In this document: piece by piece, positions 1 through 11,647 of the stretch
How the letters are laid out: every line of letters starts with the position of its first letter
How positions within the stretch are numbered: the stretch's first letter is position 1
Source: Diphasiastrum complanatum
Taxonomy: Eukaryota; Streptophyta; Lycopodiopsida; Lycopodiales; Lycopodiaceae
Direction: 5' to 3'
Length of the DNA: 64,000 bases
NCBI GenBank assembly: GCA_029204225.1
Contig: CM055106.1
Coordinates: 994,889 to 1,058,888 of the forward strand
The notes under the pieces: generated by a model
Seen by the model: the letters and a program-made list of their open reading frames with translations, nothing else
Told to the model about the DNA's origin: nothing
The model's database searches: none
Made by a program: the position numbers and the translations under genes

Positions 1-675
1 GTTCTTGAGATGCTCTACAGAAGACTCTCGTGGTGCAGTAGCTATTTCTCATGCAAAAATCAATCACACACTAGGAATGAAGAGGAACAAGGAAATAAAC
101 GAACTATACAAAGAGTGAGAACTATATAGCACTTGTCGAACAAAACTTGCATTCATCAACATTGATAATTTACCTTGACAATTGCAATATTCCATTTATT
201 TGTACTTACTCTGATATGCCCTTGTCAAAAACAAGGTGGAGTTGATAACATTGAATCTACCATTGTTGATAGCAGATGTTGTAAGATATAGTGTGAGATG
301 CAGGTATGGTTGAGATACTATGTCTTGAGTACCTCTATGAGCAAGAGATTCAGAATTGAATCTCTATCTGGATTTTTGATTCCTAGATTTATTGTGTATT
401 GGCACATTGGAAATCTTATCAGCATTAGATTTGAGGTTGCAGAAGGGTAGAAAAATTGTCAATTCCCTGTGGAGGTTGCTCTTGGTTGGACATTGTAGTA
501 GATGACGGAATATCGGTTTCACTTTCTTCCTACAAGGACTCATTTCATATTAGTGTCTTTTTGCATTATGGAGCTAGTGAATGGCATGGTGATGTAGAAG
601 TTTGCAAGAAACTTCTTGATTGAGCAGTAGGTTTAATTGTTGGTTGCTATGGTGCTCGTGTGGTGTTGTCGTAAG
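1..675. other. No gene seen
   Basis: AT-rich sequence with no protein motif I recognise in any frame. It lies downstream of the minus-strand gypsy gag remnant, so it may be decayed element interior, but no protease or RT motif is visible. Confidence 0.4.
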
Positions 676-679
676 GATC

Positions 680-1969
680 CTATCGTGATTCATAACTAAC
701 ATGGCGGACAGGTAGGATCTTACTTGGTTGTTTCGGACAGTCTTTAAAACTGTGTTTTCTGACACAATCGGGACATTCGACGTGGTACTTGGTCTTGACT
801 ACACAATCAACTATGAAGTGGCCAGTGTCACCACAGATGGAACATCTGTTGTTCAATGGCCCTTGCATAATGGCATAGCCATCTTGTATAGCTAGTGGTT
901 CTGGACTTTTTGGTGGATATTCATGATAAGTCAAGGAATGTCCAGATTGTGATGGTTGTTCTTCATATTATCGGACTATATGTGCTTGGATGGGCTGATA
1001 TGAAGGACAAGCATAAGCAGGATGCGTAGCCCGGCAACGTGGACACCATATTGGTTTTTGTCTATAAGGTCTATTGGTGAGTTTCTCCATTTGTAGTTGA
1101 GGTTGCTTATTAAACAACTCCAACTGGGATTTCCAAAGCTGATCTCAGGTATCCTCGACCGGCTTCGACTCATGGACAGGAGCACGTGGTGCTCTCCTTT
1201 CCCTGGATTCGTAAACATCTGATCATTCGTCTTTTTCCTTGATGGCATCAGACATAGCTAACTTAAGGCTCGTATATTCATCATTGGATTTAAGCTCATG
1301 TCTGATCCATCTTGGAAGGCCGACTAAAAACTAGATGACGAGCACCTGTTCAGAGGGTTGTTCTTGTACTTGACTTTTGACGCGTTTGAAATGCTCGATA
1401 TAGTCTCGTACACGTTCATCTTTTGACATCTTGATGTTACTCAATTTGGCTAAAGGACTCTCTTTCAAACGAAAGAGCTTAAAACGCTTGATAAAAGACT
1501 CTTATAAAATTGACCAGTCTGTCTTATCTTCACGACCTAGGTTAAAAAACCAGTCACGTGCTTTAGTGATCATGGTCATCAAAAGTAGTTGGACCATAGC
1601 ATCAAGAGATGTTTCGCCATACACATCACATGCATTCTCAAATATTTGCAAAAATCTTTGAGAGTCCGAACTACCGTCAAGCTTGGGTAGATCTAGCTTG
1701 GGTGTTCTCTTCTCAAAATGAGCTCCGTGAGTGGCAGAAGCTCCATTCAGGTGTGTTCTGGCATGTGAAGCTTCAACACCATGAACATGGGCTTGTGCTC
1801 ATGAAGACTTGGCTCTATCAAGTTCTTGTACCTCAAATGGATTTGTGGATGGATCGTGGAGTTGGGACCACATTCGATAGAACCTTTGACGTCCGATTTG
1901 TTCAGCTGTAGGGGACCTTATTTCGTATAGATAATCTTTTGGGATATCAGGATCAGTATGGTGGTCCAT
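680..1969 (-). pseudogene. Ty3/gypsy gag remnant
   Basis: Capsid/nucleocapsid part of a gypsy retrotransposon, which would form the virus-like particle and bind element RNA. A start codon is visible at 1967-1969. Reading minus strand, the frame shows the retrotransposon-gag core (KLDLPKLDG, SQRFLQIFENACDVYGE, KRFKLFRLKESPL, DYIEHFKR), then Cys/His clusters: CPRCRATHPAYAC near 1040, a proper CX2CX4HX4C knuckle (CSICGDTGHFIVDC) near 840, and a looser CPDC-H-C cluster near 790. The same reading frame is kept for about 1.3 kb but carries about six in-frame stops, so it is a slowly decayed copy rather than a frameshifted one. The start and core match the plus-strand gag at 22199, so both belong to one family. 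No downstream pol is recognisable below 680. Confidence 0.85.
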
Positions 1970-2039
1970 TGTGTATTTGCATGTATTTTTATTTTTGTTG
2001 GAGTTTCTGGTATTATTGGATTCTACAGTTTTTTTTTAA

Positions 2040-3110
2040 ATACGTGAAAAGTCCCAAAAACGAGAAAGTTCTGAAAAAACCAAAAAAGAAAAAAACCTCT
2101 AAAATTCGAAAAATTTGAAAGATCAGAAATTCTCAATAAACAAAAAATATGTCAGCTTAAATAACAAAAAGGCGAAAAACCCAAAGGTGTAGATAAAGAA
2201 CGAAAAATATGGTTTAGGGTGGTGAAAAATGCGAAGTTGGCAAAAACAAAAAAAAACAAAAAACACGACAGTTTAGGGCTTCAGTACAAAAACAAAAAAT
2301 GTGACAGTGTAGGGTTAGGGTGAAAAATGAAAAATATGACAATTTAGGGTAAAAATAAAAAAATACAACAATTTAGGGTTAGGGTAAAGATCGAAAAATG
2401 CGTCAGTGTAGGGTTAGGGTGAAAAATGAAAAATACGACAATGTAGAATTAGGGTAAAAATTGAAAAATAAGACAATTTAGGATTAGGGTAAAAATCAAA
2501 AAATGCGAAGTTAAATGCTATGGTAAGAAGGCAAAAAATGCGATGTTTCATGCTATGGTAAGAAAGCGAATAATGCGACGATTTAGGGTTATGGAAATAA
2601 ACTGAAAAATACAATGGTCTGCAAAACCCAAAAGCCCGAAAAACGAAATTCTAGAAAAACGAAAAATGCAAAGGTCTAATAAACGAGACAACCGTCGTCT
2701 TGAAAAAGCAAAATATGCAACAGATAAATAAACAAAATATGCGAAGGTGGAAAAGCGAAATAATGTGAGTAAAAAATCGAAGCTAAACTCGAAAAATCAG
2801 GTCTAAAAAATAGAAAAATACGCAGGTCGAGAGTAACGCTAAAAAATGAAAAAGTCGAAAAATACGATGGTTTAGATTGCCTGAGAAAAACGAAAAATAC
2901 GACAAGTCTGCAGAAAAGCGAAGTGTACGCAAATAAAAAACTCGAAATTGTACAAAAGCGAAGGATGTAGGATTGTGAAAAATACGAAGGTAAACAAGTG
3001 AAACTAAAATTGAAAAATCTAAAGGCAGAAAAGCAAAAAATATGAAGGTAAAAAAATGAAATAATTTGAGTAATACGTGGTGGCAAGGTAATATTGTTTG
3101 TACTGAAAAA
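2040..3110. repeat. Degenerate minisatellite with telomere-like cores
   Basis: Purine-rich array of loosely repeated units of roughly 40-50 bp built on GAAAAATGCGA and, between about 2210 and 2600, TTTAGGGTTAGGG. The long minus-strand frames across it are low-complexity artefacts. It sits just upstream of the minus-strand gag start at 1969, in the position of that element's 5' leader. Confidence 0.7.
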
Positions 3111-3120
3111 AATTGATACT

Positions 3121-4347
3121 TAAGGCTAGACCTTATCAGCTAATTGTCGGCCAACGTTATCGATGAGGATCAAATAGTATCCTTCGAAGATGTATTCTTC
3201 CACATGAAGCCACTCAGATCATATCGTTATCCCATGAAGCATGGGTGGTGGTCACTTTGCATCTGACATTACAGTTCGCAAGATATTACAATCAAGATGC
3301 TGGTGGCCTACAATTCATAAAGATACAGAAGAGTACTTGAAAAAATGTGATGTGTGCCAACGTGCTAGGAGACTGACAAGGATGAATTATGATCTACTAC
3401 ATCCAGTTCTAGCTCAAGCACCCTTTGAAAATGGGAATTGGACTACATCAGTCCTATCCATCCAGCTGCAAGAAGTTCACAAGTCTGATATATCATCGTG
3501 GCTATGGATTATCACAACAAATGGGTAGAAGCCAAGGTAGTGTGAACAGTTGATGCACGGTCCACTGTCAAATGTCTATACGAAAACATCATTATGCACT
3601 TCAGATGCCCTGCGGAGATAGTCAACGATCACAAAGCCATTTTGTCAATGAGACCATCAAAGTCCTATTGGATGAATTCTTCGTGATTCATCGATTCAGC
3701 ACGCCATATAATCTCTCATGACAGATTATATGGCGTGCTGAATCATGGTATTATTATGGCGTGCTGAATCATGGTGCAGAATCTGATGATTCTGCTTATC
3801 TTGTTGGATAAGCAGAATCATCCAACAAGATATTGTATAGCGTTATCACGAAAATAGTTGAAGCGAGCAGATCTAATTGAGAACACAAACCACATGTTGT
3901 TATGTGGGCATTCAAGATAGCATACAAGGAAAACACTGATCAAATGCCATTCCAACTAGTTTATGGTCAGGATACCGTAATTCTAGTGGAGTTTATGGTA
4001 CCATCATTAAGAATTGCCATTGTACAACACCTTGATGAGTCCAAATTTCTACAATTATGCCTTGAAGACTTACACAAATTTTATGAGACATGCATATTGG
4101 CTATGCATGCATTGGCAGTTGAGAAAGCATGGCATGATTATCGGTAGCAAAAGAAGCATCTTCATTCTGGAGATTTGGTACTCATATATAAAACCAAGGT
4201 GATCAAGAGAAGTTCATAGACAGAATTCTGTACCGCATCAAGGAGATCTTTAGCCATGGAGCCATGAACCTTGAACAACTTGATGGGACGCCATTTGAAA
4301 CACCCATCAATGATAGCCGACTTCACAAAATCTGGCCACTACAGTGA
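3121..4347 (+). pseudogene. Ty3/gypsy integrase remnant
   Basis: Integrase part of a gypsy pol, which would join element cDNA to the host chromosome. Visible in order: the tail before integrase (PYQLIVGQRYR, then a stop), the zinc-binding H2C2 domain (GGGHFASD ... CDVCQRARR at about 3241-3390), the catalytic core around the first Asp (YIIVAMDY...KWVEAK near 3490) and a weakened second Asp region (NDHKAI near 3630), and the C-terminal half (WAFKIAYKENTDQMPFQLVYGQ at 3903 on, then HSGDLVL and KEIFSHGAMNLEQLDG), ending at TGA 4345-4347. One-base frameshifts near 3240 and 3480, extra stops and a hairpin-rich insertion at 3693-3828 disable it. The tail matches the pol tail of element A at 23.2 kb. 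It is followed by the same kind of third ORF. Confidence 0.85.
3693..3828. repeat. Cluster of perfect inverted repeats inside integrase
   Basis: Three nested or adjacent inverted repeats: 22-bp arms 3693-3714 and 3723-3744 with an 8-bp loop; 16-bp arms 3785-3800 and 3807-3822 with a 6-bp loop; and 9-bp arms 3801-3809 and 3820-3828. A third direct copy of the first right arm (TATGGCGTGCTGAATCATGGT) follows at about 3756. All lie within the integrase core. Confidence 0.9.
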
Positions 4348-4889
4348 CACAGATCCAGTTTGGTGATGACAAATAGCGCATACATGAATCAAAGTATGCA
4401 TCACAAGAAGTCATCACAGCTAGATCTAACAAAATCAAGCAAGATGTAATGAGATCTAGTTAGATCAAGCAAGATCCAACAAAATCCAAGTAGTTTCCAA
4501 GTCTAGGTAGGATCAACAAGGTAGAAGATCAATATCAGACAACATTTAGTCTCAAAAAATGAAGATTTGGTTTGAAAATCTCTAGGAAAAGTACCAAAAA
4601 GGGCCCACAAATGTCACATCGATGTACCAAACCTTGGGTACCTTTATCCAGAATATGGTAGCATCCAAAACCTCATTGGATGATTGCATAGTGAAACTGG
4701 CCATGAACAACACCAAACTGTGAGCATAACTCACTAAGCTCCAACAAGATCTCCAGTGGCCATACAATATGAGTAGGTAGAAAAGAATCAGGTATTGAAG
4801 CTACAACATCATGAAGAAGGTCTCCAATGTTACATCAATAGGCTCTCCAAATCAGTGACAGACGCCTCCACACAAGTCCAAGAGATCCA
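4348..4889. other. Spacer after integrase, no clear gene
   Basis: Short imperfect repeats of GATC(T/C)AACAAAATC(A/C)A occur at about 4420-4490. No recognisable coding motif. Probably the spacer between pol and the third ORF of the same gypsy element. Confidence 0.4.
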
Positions 4890-6190
4890 ACAACAAGCAT
4901 AGCAGTGGCTCGCCCATCATTCCAGGCCCAACTACTTGTCACTGAAGCAAAAAATCAATGCTTGGGAGTGGAGGTGCAAGCCCTGCAACAAGAGAAGACG
5001 CTATTGTTAGCCCAACTTGTCCCCATTAACCGTCCTCTCAGTCAAAATGAGATGGACTTTTAACAAAGCAAGTGGACTTATATCGACAAATGCTGGATTG
5101 CTACCAAGCAAAATTCAACAGATACTGTGCAAGTGCAATTCGAAAGCTCACACAAGCGAAAGTAGCTCTCAAGGCTTGCCAACACCACATGGCACAACAA
5201 CCGTAGCCGGCCCCGGTGGTGATTCCAACGCCACCTACACTAGAAGCTACACATGCCAGTTCAAGCCAAGACAAAGACAAGGATGTAGTGGGGTTCGAGT
5301 TTCAGGATCAAGGCCACGACCAAGGTCTGGATACCAGTCAAGGCATAGACCCGAGAGAAATAGCAAGTGTCTACCTCTCAAGGCTCCCGCACTATATCTG
5401 TCAACTGCGCCTTCCACAAACCAAAGGCCATGGAGGACAAGATTAATTAATATCTACTTCAGTATCCCCATGAATCCTCACGCGGTGGCTGGCAACTATC
5501 GTTCTCAATCAAGGACATCAAAGGCAATGAGCTGGCCTACCTTCCAACATTGGGGGCACAACTTGAATGGTAGCAATGCACCTTTGAGAAATATCCGATG
5601 ACCATCCGGGCATATGTGACAAGCCCGCGTCAGTTATGCGCAAATTCATATTTTGTCCCCATTACAAGACGATCAAAATGGGCGGAATGTGGCATACCCT
5701 TGGACCAAATCACTATCATGACAATTAACTGGCCAAGAATTTATTCTGAACACGGGTGGGGCACAAATGTAGATGCCAAAAGAACTCTCGTCCAGTTTTT
5801 TAAATACTATCTCAACAGTCCTGATCCCACAGTCTGTGCGACAATCATATTCATCTAGGATCTAGAATTTTTGTTGGGAATCTCCACCAGATGGGACAAC
5901 CACTTGTCCCCCATCTTTTTTTATCCTGACATAGCCCTGACATAAAAAAAAAGTTGAAGACCAGCTTCTAGTGGCTAGAGTGTACTATAGAGCGGCACTA
6001 TTAGGCCATCCCTAGCCAAGCAAATTCCAAACATGGGTCGACCATTTTTGGCTAGCAGACAGGTCCTTCTTCCCCACCAAAAAATCAAAAAACACAAACA
6101 GACTGGAGTTTATGGAAGAAGTCACAAGCTACATAATCCAACGAAGAAAAGCGACACCATAGTGCCAAGGGACCGACACTACTTCAGGTT
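4890..6190 (+). pseudogene. Third ORF (ORF3) remnant of a gypsy element
   Basis: Degenerate coding region between the integrase end (4347) and an LTR fragment (6199). It shares short blocks with the ORF3 region of gypsy element A at 37.9-38.5 kb: an (R/A)NxYxxPxxRR block near 5640, a WP-starting block near 5720 and, most clearly, ARVYYRAAL near 5975-6000 against ARLYYRAAL in element A. A Leu/Gln-rich heptad-like stretch near 4930-5015 may correspond to the coiled coil of element A. Frames change several times and stops are present. Function is unknown; position after integrase resembles the extra 3' ORF of Tat/Athila-type gypsy elements, but I see no signal peptide or membrane segment to call it envelope-like. 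Confidence 0.6.
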
Positions 6191-6198
6191 GGAGGCCC

Positions 6199-6455
6199 TG
6201 TTGTGGATATTCCTTTTTATAAATAAAATAACTGAAAGTAGTAGAAATAAGTTGCGAAGGTTGTGGCTTCCTGATTTTATAAGCCCATAGCCCAATGAGC
6301 AGTTGTAAATAATTTATTTTGAATAAACTAGACTTTGGGCCATGTAATTAAAATAATGTTAAAAGGCCAAAGTTTAGGTTTGCTAAGTTTTGTAATTAGT
6401 AAAAAGTCAAAGTGGTGGTAGGTGGGTGTGCTTCTTTGTGCACCATAGATTAGTT
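6199..6455 (+). mobile_element. Gypsy-type LTR fragment
   Basis: Begins TGTTGTGGATATTCC and is clearly related, over about 255 bp, to 15776-16043 (which begins TGTTGAGGGTATCTC). Shared blocks include AAGTAG..AATAAGTTGCGA, AATAAACTAGACTT, GGGCCATGTAATTAAAA and GGTGGTAGGTGGG. Both copies abut gypsy coding remnants, so I assign them to a gypsy family. The right boundary is set where similarity to the second copy stops. Confidence 0.6.
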
Positions 6456-6670
6456 TATATTTCTTTTGAAGGGTTAGTATTTCAATCCTGCCTTCTTGCA
6501 AGTAGCCAATAAGAAGCAAGGGGCAAGAGCCTCTCCAAAGATAAGAAGGCGCAGACTGTGGCGACAAACAGTTCAAATATGCAGACTGTGGGACAACACA
6601 AGAAAAATAACAATATGAATGGAGGTAGATTAACATAGGATTTAGGAGAGTAGAGGAGATAAATCCAACA
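6456..6670 (-). mobile_element. Copia-type LTR fragment
   Basis: On the minus strand it begins at 6670 with TGTTGGATTTATCTCC, directly after a polypurine tract and the stop of a copia C-terminus. About 70 bp resemble the plus-strand fragment at 44752 (TATTGGATTTATTTTC). The far boundary is uncertain because it runs into the gypsy-type LTR fragment. Confidence 0.6.
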
Positions 6671-6795
6671 CCCCCTCTTAATCTGGATCCATGAATGCCT
6701 TGATATTCAAACTAAGCAATGCACAAAACTTGTTGTGTGTATTAACACTTAATGCCTTTATAAATATATCTGCAACCATGTCCTGCGTTCTACAG
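6671..6795 (-). pseudogene. Copia RNase H C-terminus with polypurine tract
   Basis: Minus-strand reading gives QDMVADIFIKALSVN...FMDPD and a stop; VADIF(T/I)KAL is the hallmark end of copia RNase H. The stop is followed by the polypurine tract TAAGAGGGGG (6680-6671), then the LTR start at 6670. Nothing upstream of this tail is kept. Confidence 0.75.
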
Positions 6796-7209
6796 TACGT
6801 ACTCTACCACTTTGGAGAGCCAAGCATCCTCATGTGCTAATGTTTTATGCTCATGCTATTATTGTAATTGCTTATGATTTCCCATTTTTTTATTGTTCTT
6901 GCTTTTAGTTGTTAAAGGCTTTTCCATCAGTATGCAATGTTGAGCACATGAGCTAACCTCCCTCACCCTCTCTCGCTCACCTCCATTCACCTCTATCATT
7001 GGATGTTAGTGTTAGGTGGGGCTAGAGTTAGTGTGGTCTAGAGTTGGTTTTAGTGTAGAAAAGCATCCAAACTAGCAACTAAACTAAGTTACGTTCCTAT
7101 CCTTGTGTTCTAACCCTTTTCACAGGTGGAGGGCTGCTCACCATCGACTTTCTACACCCTACAGCCCACTCATATAGCTAACCATCACAAGACCTGATCA
7201 TAGCTATTG
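6796..7209. other. No gene seen
   Basis: Non-coding sequence between two copia fragments. No motif, repeat or RNA gene recognised. Confidence 0.4.
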
Positions 7210-7500
7210 TGTTGGTAGATTAAGTCAATTTATGCATGATCTTAGTGTGGAGCATTGAAAGCTAGGCAAGAGAGTATTGAGGTACATCTCGGGTTCTAGA
7301 GATTTTGGCATTGTTTATAGAAGATCATCACCTAACTTGTATGGATTTCAATCTCATTATCTTCTAGTGAGGCCGAGTACAAAGCCTTGACTTCATGCAC
7401 AAAGGAGATGCTTTGGATCAAAAGGATGGCGATGGATTTTCACTTGCTATATTTTTCAGAGAGTACAATCATCATTTGTGATAACCTTCCAGCCCAAATT
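7210..7500 (+). pseudogene. Copia RNase H fragment in flipped orientation
   Basis: Plus-strand reading gives RLSQFMHD, KLGKRVLRYISGSRDFGI, SPNLYGF, then SSEAEYKAL, CTKEMLWIKRM and FSEST-IICDN: the RNase H domain of copia pol. It ends at about 7500 where the opposite strand becomes copia RT, so the two pieces of one pol gene meet tail to tail. An internal deletion removes the segment between YGF and the SSSEAEY block. Confidence 0.8.
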
Positions 7501-10334
7501 TTTTTCATGCAAGGACTCTTTTGTGAAAAACACACATGATTAGGCTTGCCATGTGAGATGTAGCCCGTGGGTTGCTCCATAAACACCTCCTCCTCAAGAT
7601 CACCATTCAATAATGCATTGGTGATATCCAATTGCCATAAATCCCATCCAAAAGGTTTTGCAAGAGATATGATGACCCGAATGCTTACCATCTTTGCCAT
7701 GGGTGCAAAGGTCACATCATAGTCAATTCCATACTCTTGAGCATATCCTTTTGCCACCAACCTTTCTTTGTACTTGTTGATTGATCCATCTTGGTTTGAC
7801 TTCACCTTGAGAATCCACTTGCATTCAATAGTCTTCTTGTCCTTTAGAAGTTCCACCAATGTCCATGTGTCATTCTTCATAAGAGCTTGATACTCAAGGT
7901 CCATTGCTTGGATCCACCCCTCTCTTTGTCTTGCTTCATCTACACATGTAAGTTCATTAAAAGAGATTAGGAAAGCATAGTCTATACCACCAACAACTTG
8001 CTTACCCTTTTCATTATAAGTGGGCCTCAAAAGTTGTTGTCTTTGCCATGATGTCCTCCTTGGCTTTTTATTTGAAATAGGCTCTTCAACATCAACATCC
8101 AAAGTATCATCAATGTCATTAACATCAAGTATGTTAGATCCAACATCCACACCACCACTTGAAGAAACTTTTGGAAAGTTTCCCTCATAAAAAATGACAT
8201 CTCTTCCAATGACCACTTTCTTAGTTGAAGGAATATAAGCTTTGTAAGCCTTGCTCATCTCACTATAACCAACAAATATAACTTTCTTTGAAGATGGATC
8301 CTCCTTTGTTGTACTATCAAGAGTAATGTTTATATAGCAAATGCATCCAAAAGTTTCAAAAAACTTGACAGTTGGCGGCCTACCAAACAAGACTTCAAAA
8401 GTCATTTTTCCATCCAATACCACACTTGTCCATCTATTGCATAGAAAATTAGCACACCACAAAGCTTGATCTCAAAAGGATTTAGGAAGATTTGCACCTA
8501 ACCTCATGGCTTTGGCACTTTCACATAAGGTTCTATTCTTCCTCTTGGCCACTCCATTTTGTTGTGGTGTCCTTGGGCTTGTGTACTCCCTCTTCATCCC
8601 ATTCGCATAACAAAATGCTTTGAACTTGGTAGAAATGTACTCACCACCATTCTCACTCCTCAAGCACTTGATCTTGTAGAAAATTGGACCTCCCTTGAAA
8701 TCTTGAACTTGACAAAGACATCAAACACCTCATCTTTGCTCTTTAGTAGATACACCCAACAAAATCTACTAAAATCATCAATAATTTGTTACATACATCT
8801 TAGCACCACCATTGCTAATTGTAGTAACTCCATGAATATCTGAATGAAGAAGTTGGAAAGGCGTCGTAGATCTAGATATAGGTCACTTATAAGGTAATCT
8901 ATGTGACTTTGATAAAGCACATCACAAACATGGTTCATGCTAGTTAGAGATTTTCAACTTGCTTGTTTGCCATCACCTCCAATGACTTGTAGTTGAGATG
9001 CCCCAATATATTGTGCCATAACTCTTGCAAATTTGGCAATTGCTCCTTTGACATACATCCAACTGGGTTAGCAACAACACAAGAATCAAGTTTGAACAAT
9101 TTACCTTGTCTCTTCCCTAATGCAATCAATTTATCCTCCTCCTTGATCAAACAAGCATCACCATCAAACTCCACTTTGAATCCCTTGTCAAGAATTTGAC
9201 TCACACTAAGAAGGTTCTTAGTGGTAGATGGAATGAACAAAACATCCTTCAAATTCACATTCCTATAAGTAGAGAGGAAAATAGGAATTGTGCCAATCCC
9301 TTTGATTGCACACTCACCATCATTGGCCATGTAGATCACCTTCATGTCACCTTCAAATGCCATCAATGATGAATTATACTCCTCATGATATGTCATATGT
9401 GATGCAACTCAACTATCAATCCACCAAGGATCAATGTCTCCATGATTTTAGCCAATAAGCAAGATGACATAAAAAAGGCATCATTTGAATTTTGTGCATC
9501 AACACCATCTTGATCAAGAGTTAGATTGGTTTGCTTCCCACCTTGGTCTCTTTTCTTCTTGAATCAATCACTAGAAAAATGTCCTTTGACTCCACAATAG
9601 AAACATTTTAGCTTGGATCTATCTTTCTTCTTGCCAACAAAAGTAGAAGACTCACCTTGATCTTGTCCTTTTGACCGTTTTCTTTTGTCTTTGCCCTTGA
9701 ACTTGCCTTTTGAGAACATAGTATCCTCCTCTCCAACTTGAGATGTAGAAGATGATCCTCCTCTTTCTTGGAGTATAAACTCTTCAGCCACCAAGACCTC
9801 TTGCACCTCCATACTTGGCAATTTCTTTTGCATAGCAAAACTTTGCACCAAATTATCATAATCATCCAACAAGCCATTAAGAACAACTTGAACAAGCTCT
9901 ACATGCTTAATGCTTTCACTAATATATGTTGGTTCATCACTCAAAGCTTTAACTCTAAAAACAAAAGCATGAGAATTTTCATCCTTATTTTGAAGACTTT
10001 GAAATTTTTGTCTCTTTGGGGTTAGGACCCTAGATATAGAGTTGGACTCATACACCTTCTTCAAGGTTCTCCAAGCTTCAGTAGATGTTGTGCACTTACC
10101 AACTTCCTTGAGAACTTCAGTAGTCACATTCATCTTGATCACATGTGGAGATCTATTTGCCCTCTTGTCATACCTCAATTGCTCTTGAGGTGCCAAAGTT
10201 ATCTCCTCCACACCTACAACAACATCCATCAAATCATTCATCGTAAGCAAAAATTCCATCCTCACCTTCCAAGTTGAATAATTTGTTGAGGTCCTATCTT
10301 TGCCTTCCAACATGAAGCCACTTGAGGTTGCCAT
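7500..10334 (-). pseudogene. Copia gag-protease-integrase-RT, disabled
   Basis: Gag starts at 10334 (MATSSGFMLEGKDRTS) and runs to the zinc knuckle CFYCGVKGHFSSD near 9570, where the fourth Cys codon is a stop. The protease motif WWIDS is cut by a stop in place of the Gly of DSG near 9420. The pre-integrase domain (LWHNILGH, 8944-9396) and integrase core follow; the second catalytic Asp reads Glu (RSENGGEY, about 8650) and the catalytic Glu reads Lys (NGVAKRKN, about 8560), so integrase is dead beyond the stops. The linker (PRRTSWQRQQ) and RT fingers (INKYKERLVAKGYAQ, FAPMAKMVSIRVI, WQLDITNALLNGDLEEEV) are open from 8462 to 7500, where RT ends before its YVDD box at the junction with the flipped RNase H piece. 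The 5' LTR and primer site lie upstream at 10884-11647. Confidence 0.9.
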
Positions 10335-10883
10335 GTTGCAATGATATGATCTTCTCTTTGAGCATGTTCTGATTCACTTAGCACTCTCTTGAAAATCAAC
10401 AAATGAAACTCAAGAAAATCACAAAGATTTGGAAACAATCTAGCCTCTCCTTTTCTCTCTTCTAGCAAATTCTAGCACATAGAATGATGATTTTTTTATC
10501 ACAATAGATCTAAACACAATATGATGAAGTTTTGCTAACACCTAAGATTGGAACATGCTCTTGAAAAATTCCAGCAACTTAAAATCAAGAGATCCTCTCA
10601 AATTTAGATTTGAATCAAGCAAAGTCTATATGCAAAAACTAAAATCTTGATTTATCATCTAGTAGAATATAACATCCAAAATAATGAACAATTTTGTCTC
10701 CAAATTCTAGTAAGTGGTTTCAAAAATGGCCTACTCCAAGTGATTTGACCTAAAATGATGCTTGGATCACAAAGATCCACTTTCTATACCTAAAAATGCA
10801 TGAATCCAAATCCACATAGAATTTATGGGGCCCTCAAGTCCACTTCTAGATTTGGAAAATACTGCAGCTTTGGCTAGCAAATT
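10335..10883 (-). other. 5' leader of the copia element
   Basis: Untranslated leader between the primer site and gag start. No further motif seen. Confidence 0.6.
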
Positions 10884-10895
10884 GATCTGATACCA
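10884..10895 (-). other. Primer binding site (initiator tRNA-Met type)
   Basis: Minus strand reads TGGTATCAGATC immediately after the LTR end CA at 10896. TGGTATCAG is complementary to the 3' end of initiator tRNA-Met, the usual copia primer. Confidence 0.85.
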
Positions 10896-11647
10896 TGTGA
10901 AAAAAATAGATCCAACACATACTTAATGGATCAACAAGATCTTGACCAAATTTGGATGCACATCTAGATTTAGCTACAAGATAAAAATCATCAATTTACA
11001 TAATGTGCTAGAATTTCATAAATCACTAAGTTCTGATCATAAGAACTAAGATCCAATATGGTACTATCCCTGTCCATAGAACAACAGTAGCATATTATCT
11101 TTCACACGTGTGGAAGCAAGATCAACAAGATCTTGACCAAATTTAGATGCACATCTAGATTTAGCTACAAGATAGAAATCGTCAATTTACACAATGTGCT
11201 AGAATTTCATAAATCACTAAGTTCTGATCATAAGAACTAAAATCCAATATGGTACTATCCTTGTCCATACAACAACAACAACATACTATCCTTCACACGT
11301 GTGGAAGTGAGATCAACAACAAAAATGACATTCTACACACTAGAAATCAAGATATCTTGAGAAATACACATGAGATGGACATAGAATCAAAAGAGATGAA
11401 TTCTTCACATAAAATGAGAATACAAAGATAGTTTCTAGCCTAGAAATTCTAGTCTATATGCAATGTATGAAAACTAGCCAATTAGAATGGGTCCAAATCC
11501 AACCTCATCCACATATCTACTTGTCAAAAATGGTAAAAACACTATTTAGGCCTTTATTGAGAAATATAAATCTATCTCTAAGTTCAAATTTCATGTTGGC
11601 CTCAAAATTGCTGAAATAGGTCAACTAAACTAGTTGAATTTTTCACA
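10896..11647 (-). mobile_element. 5' LTR of the copia element, with internal tandem repeat
   Basis: Minus strand begins TGTGAAAAATTCAACTAG at 11647 and ends TTCACA at 10896, next to the primer site. It contains a 191-bp tandem duplication: units start GATCAACAAG at 10929 and 11120, with a third partial start at 11311. Each unit carries a palindromic CACACGTGTG box (about 11103 and 11294). Confidence 0.85.

Noticed and set aside
2414-3086. Minus-strand frames of 66 and 136 codons rich in Phe/Ser/Leu
   Set aside because: They lie in a purine-rich minisatellite and have low-complexity composition.
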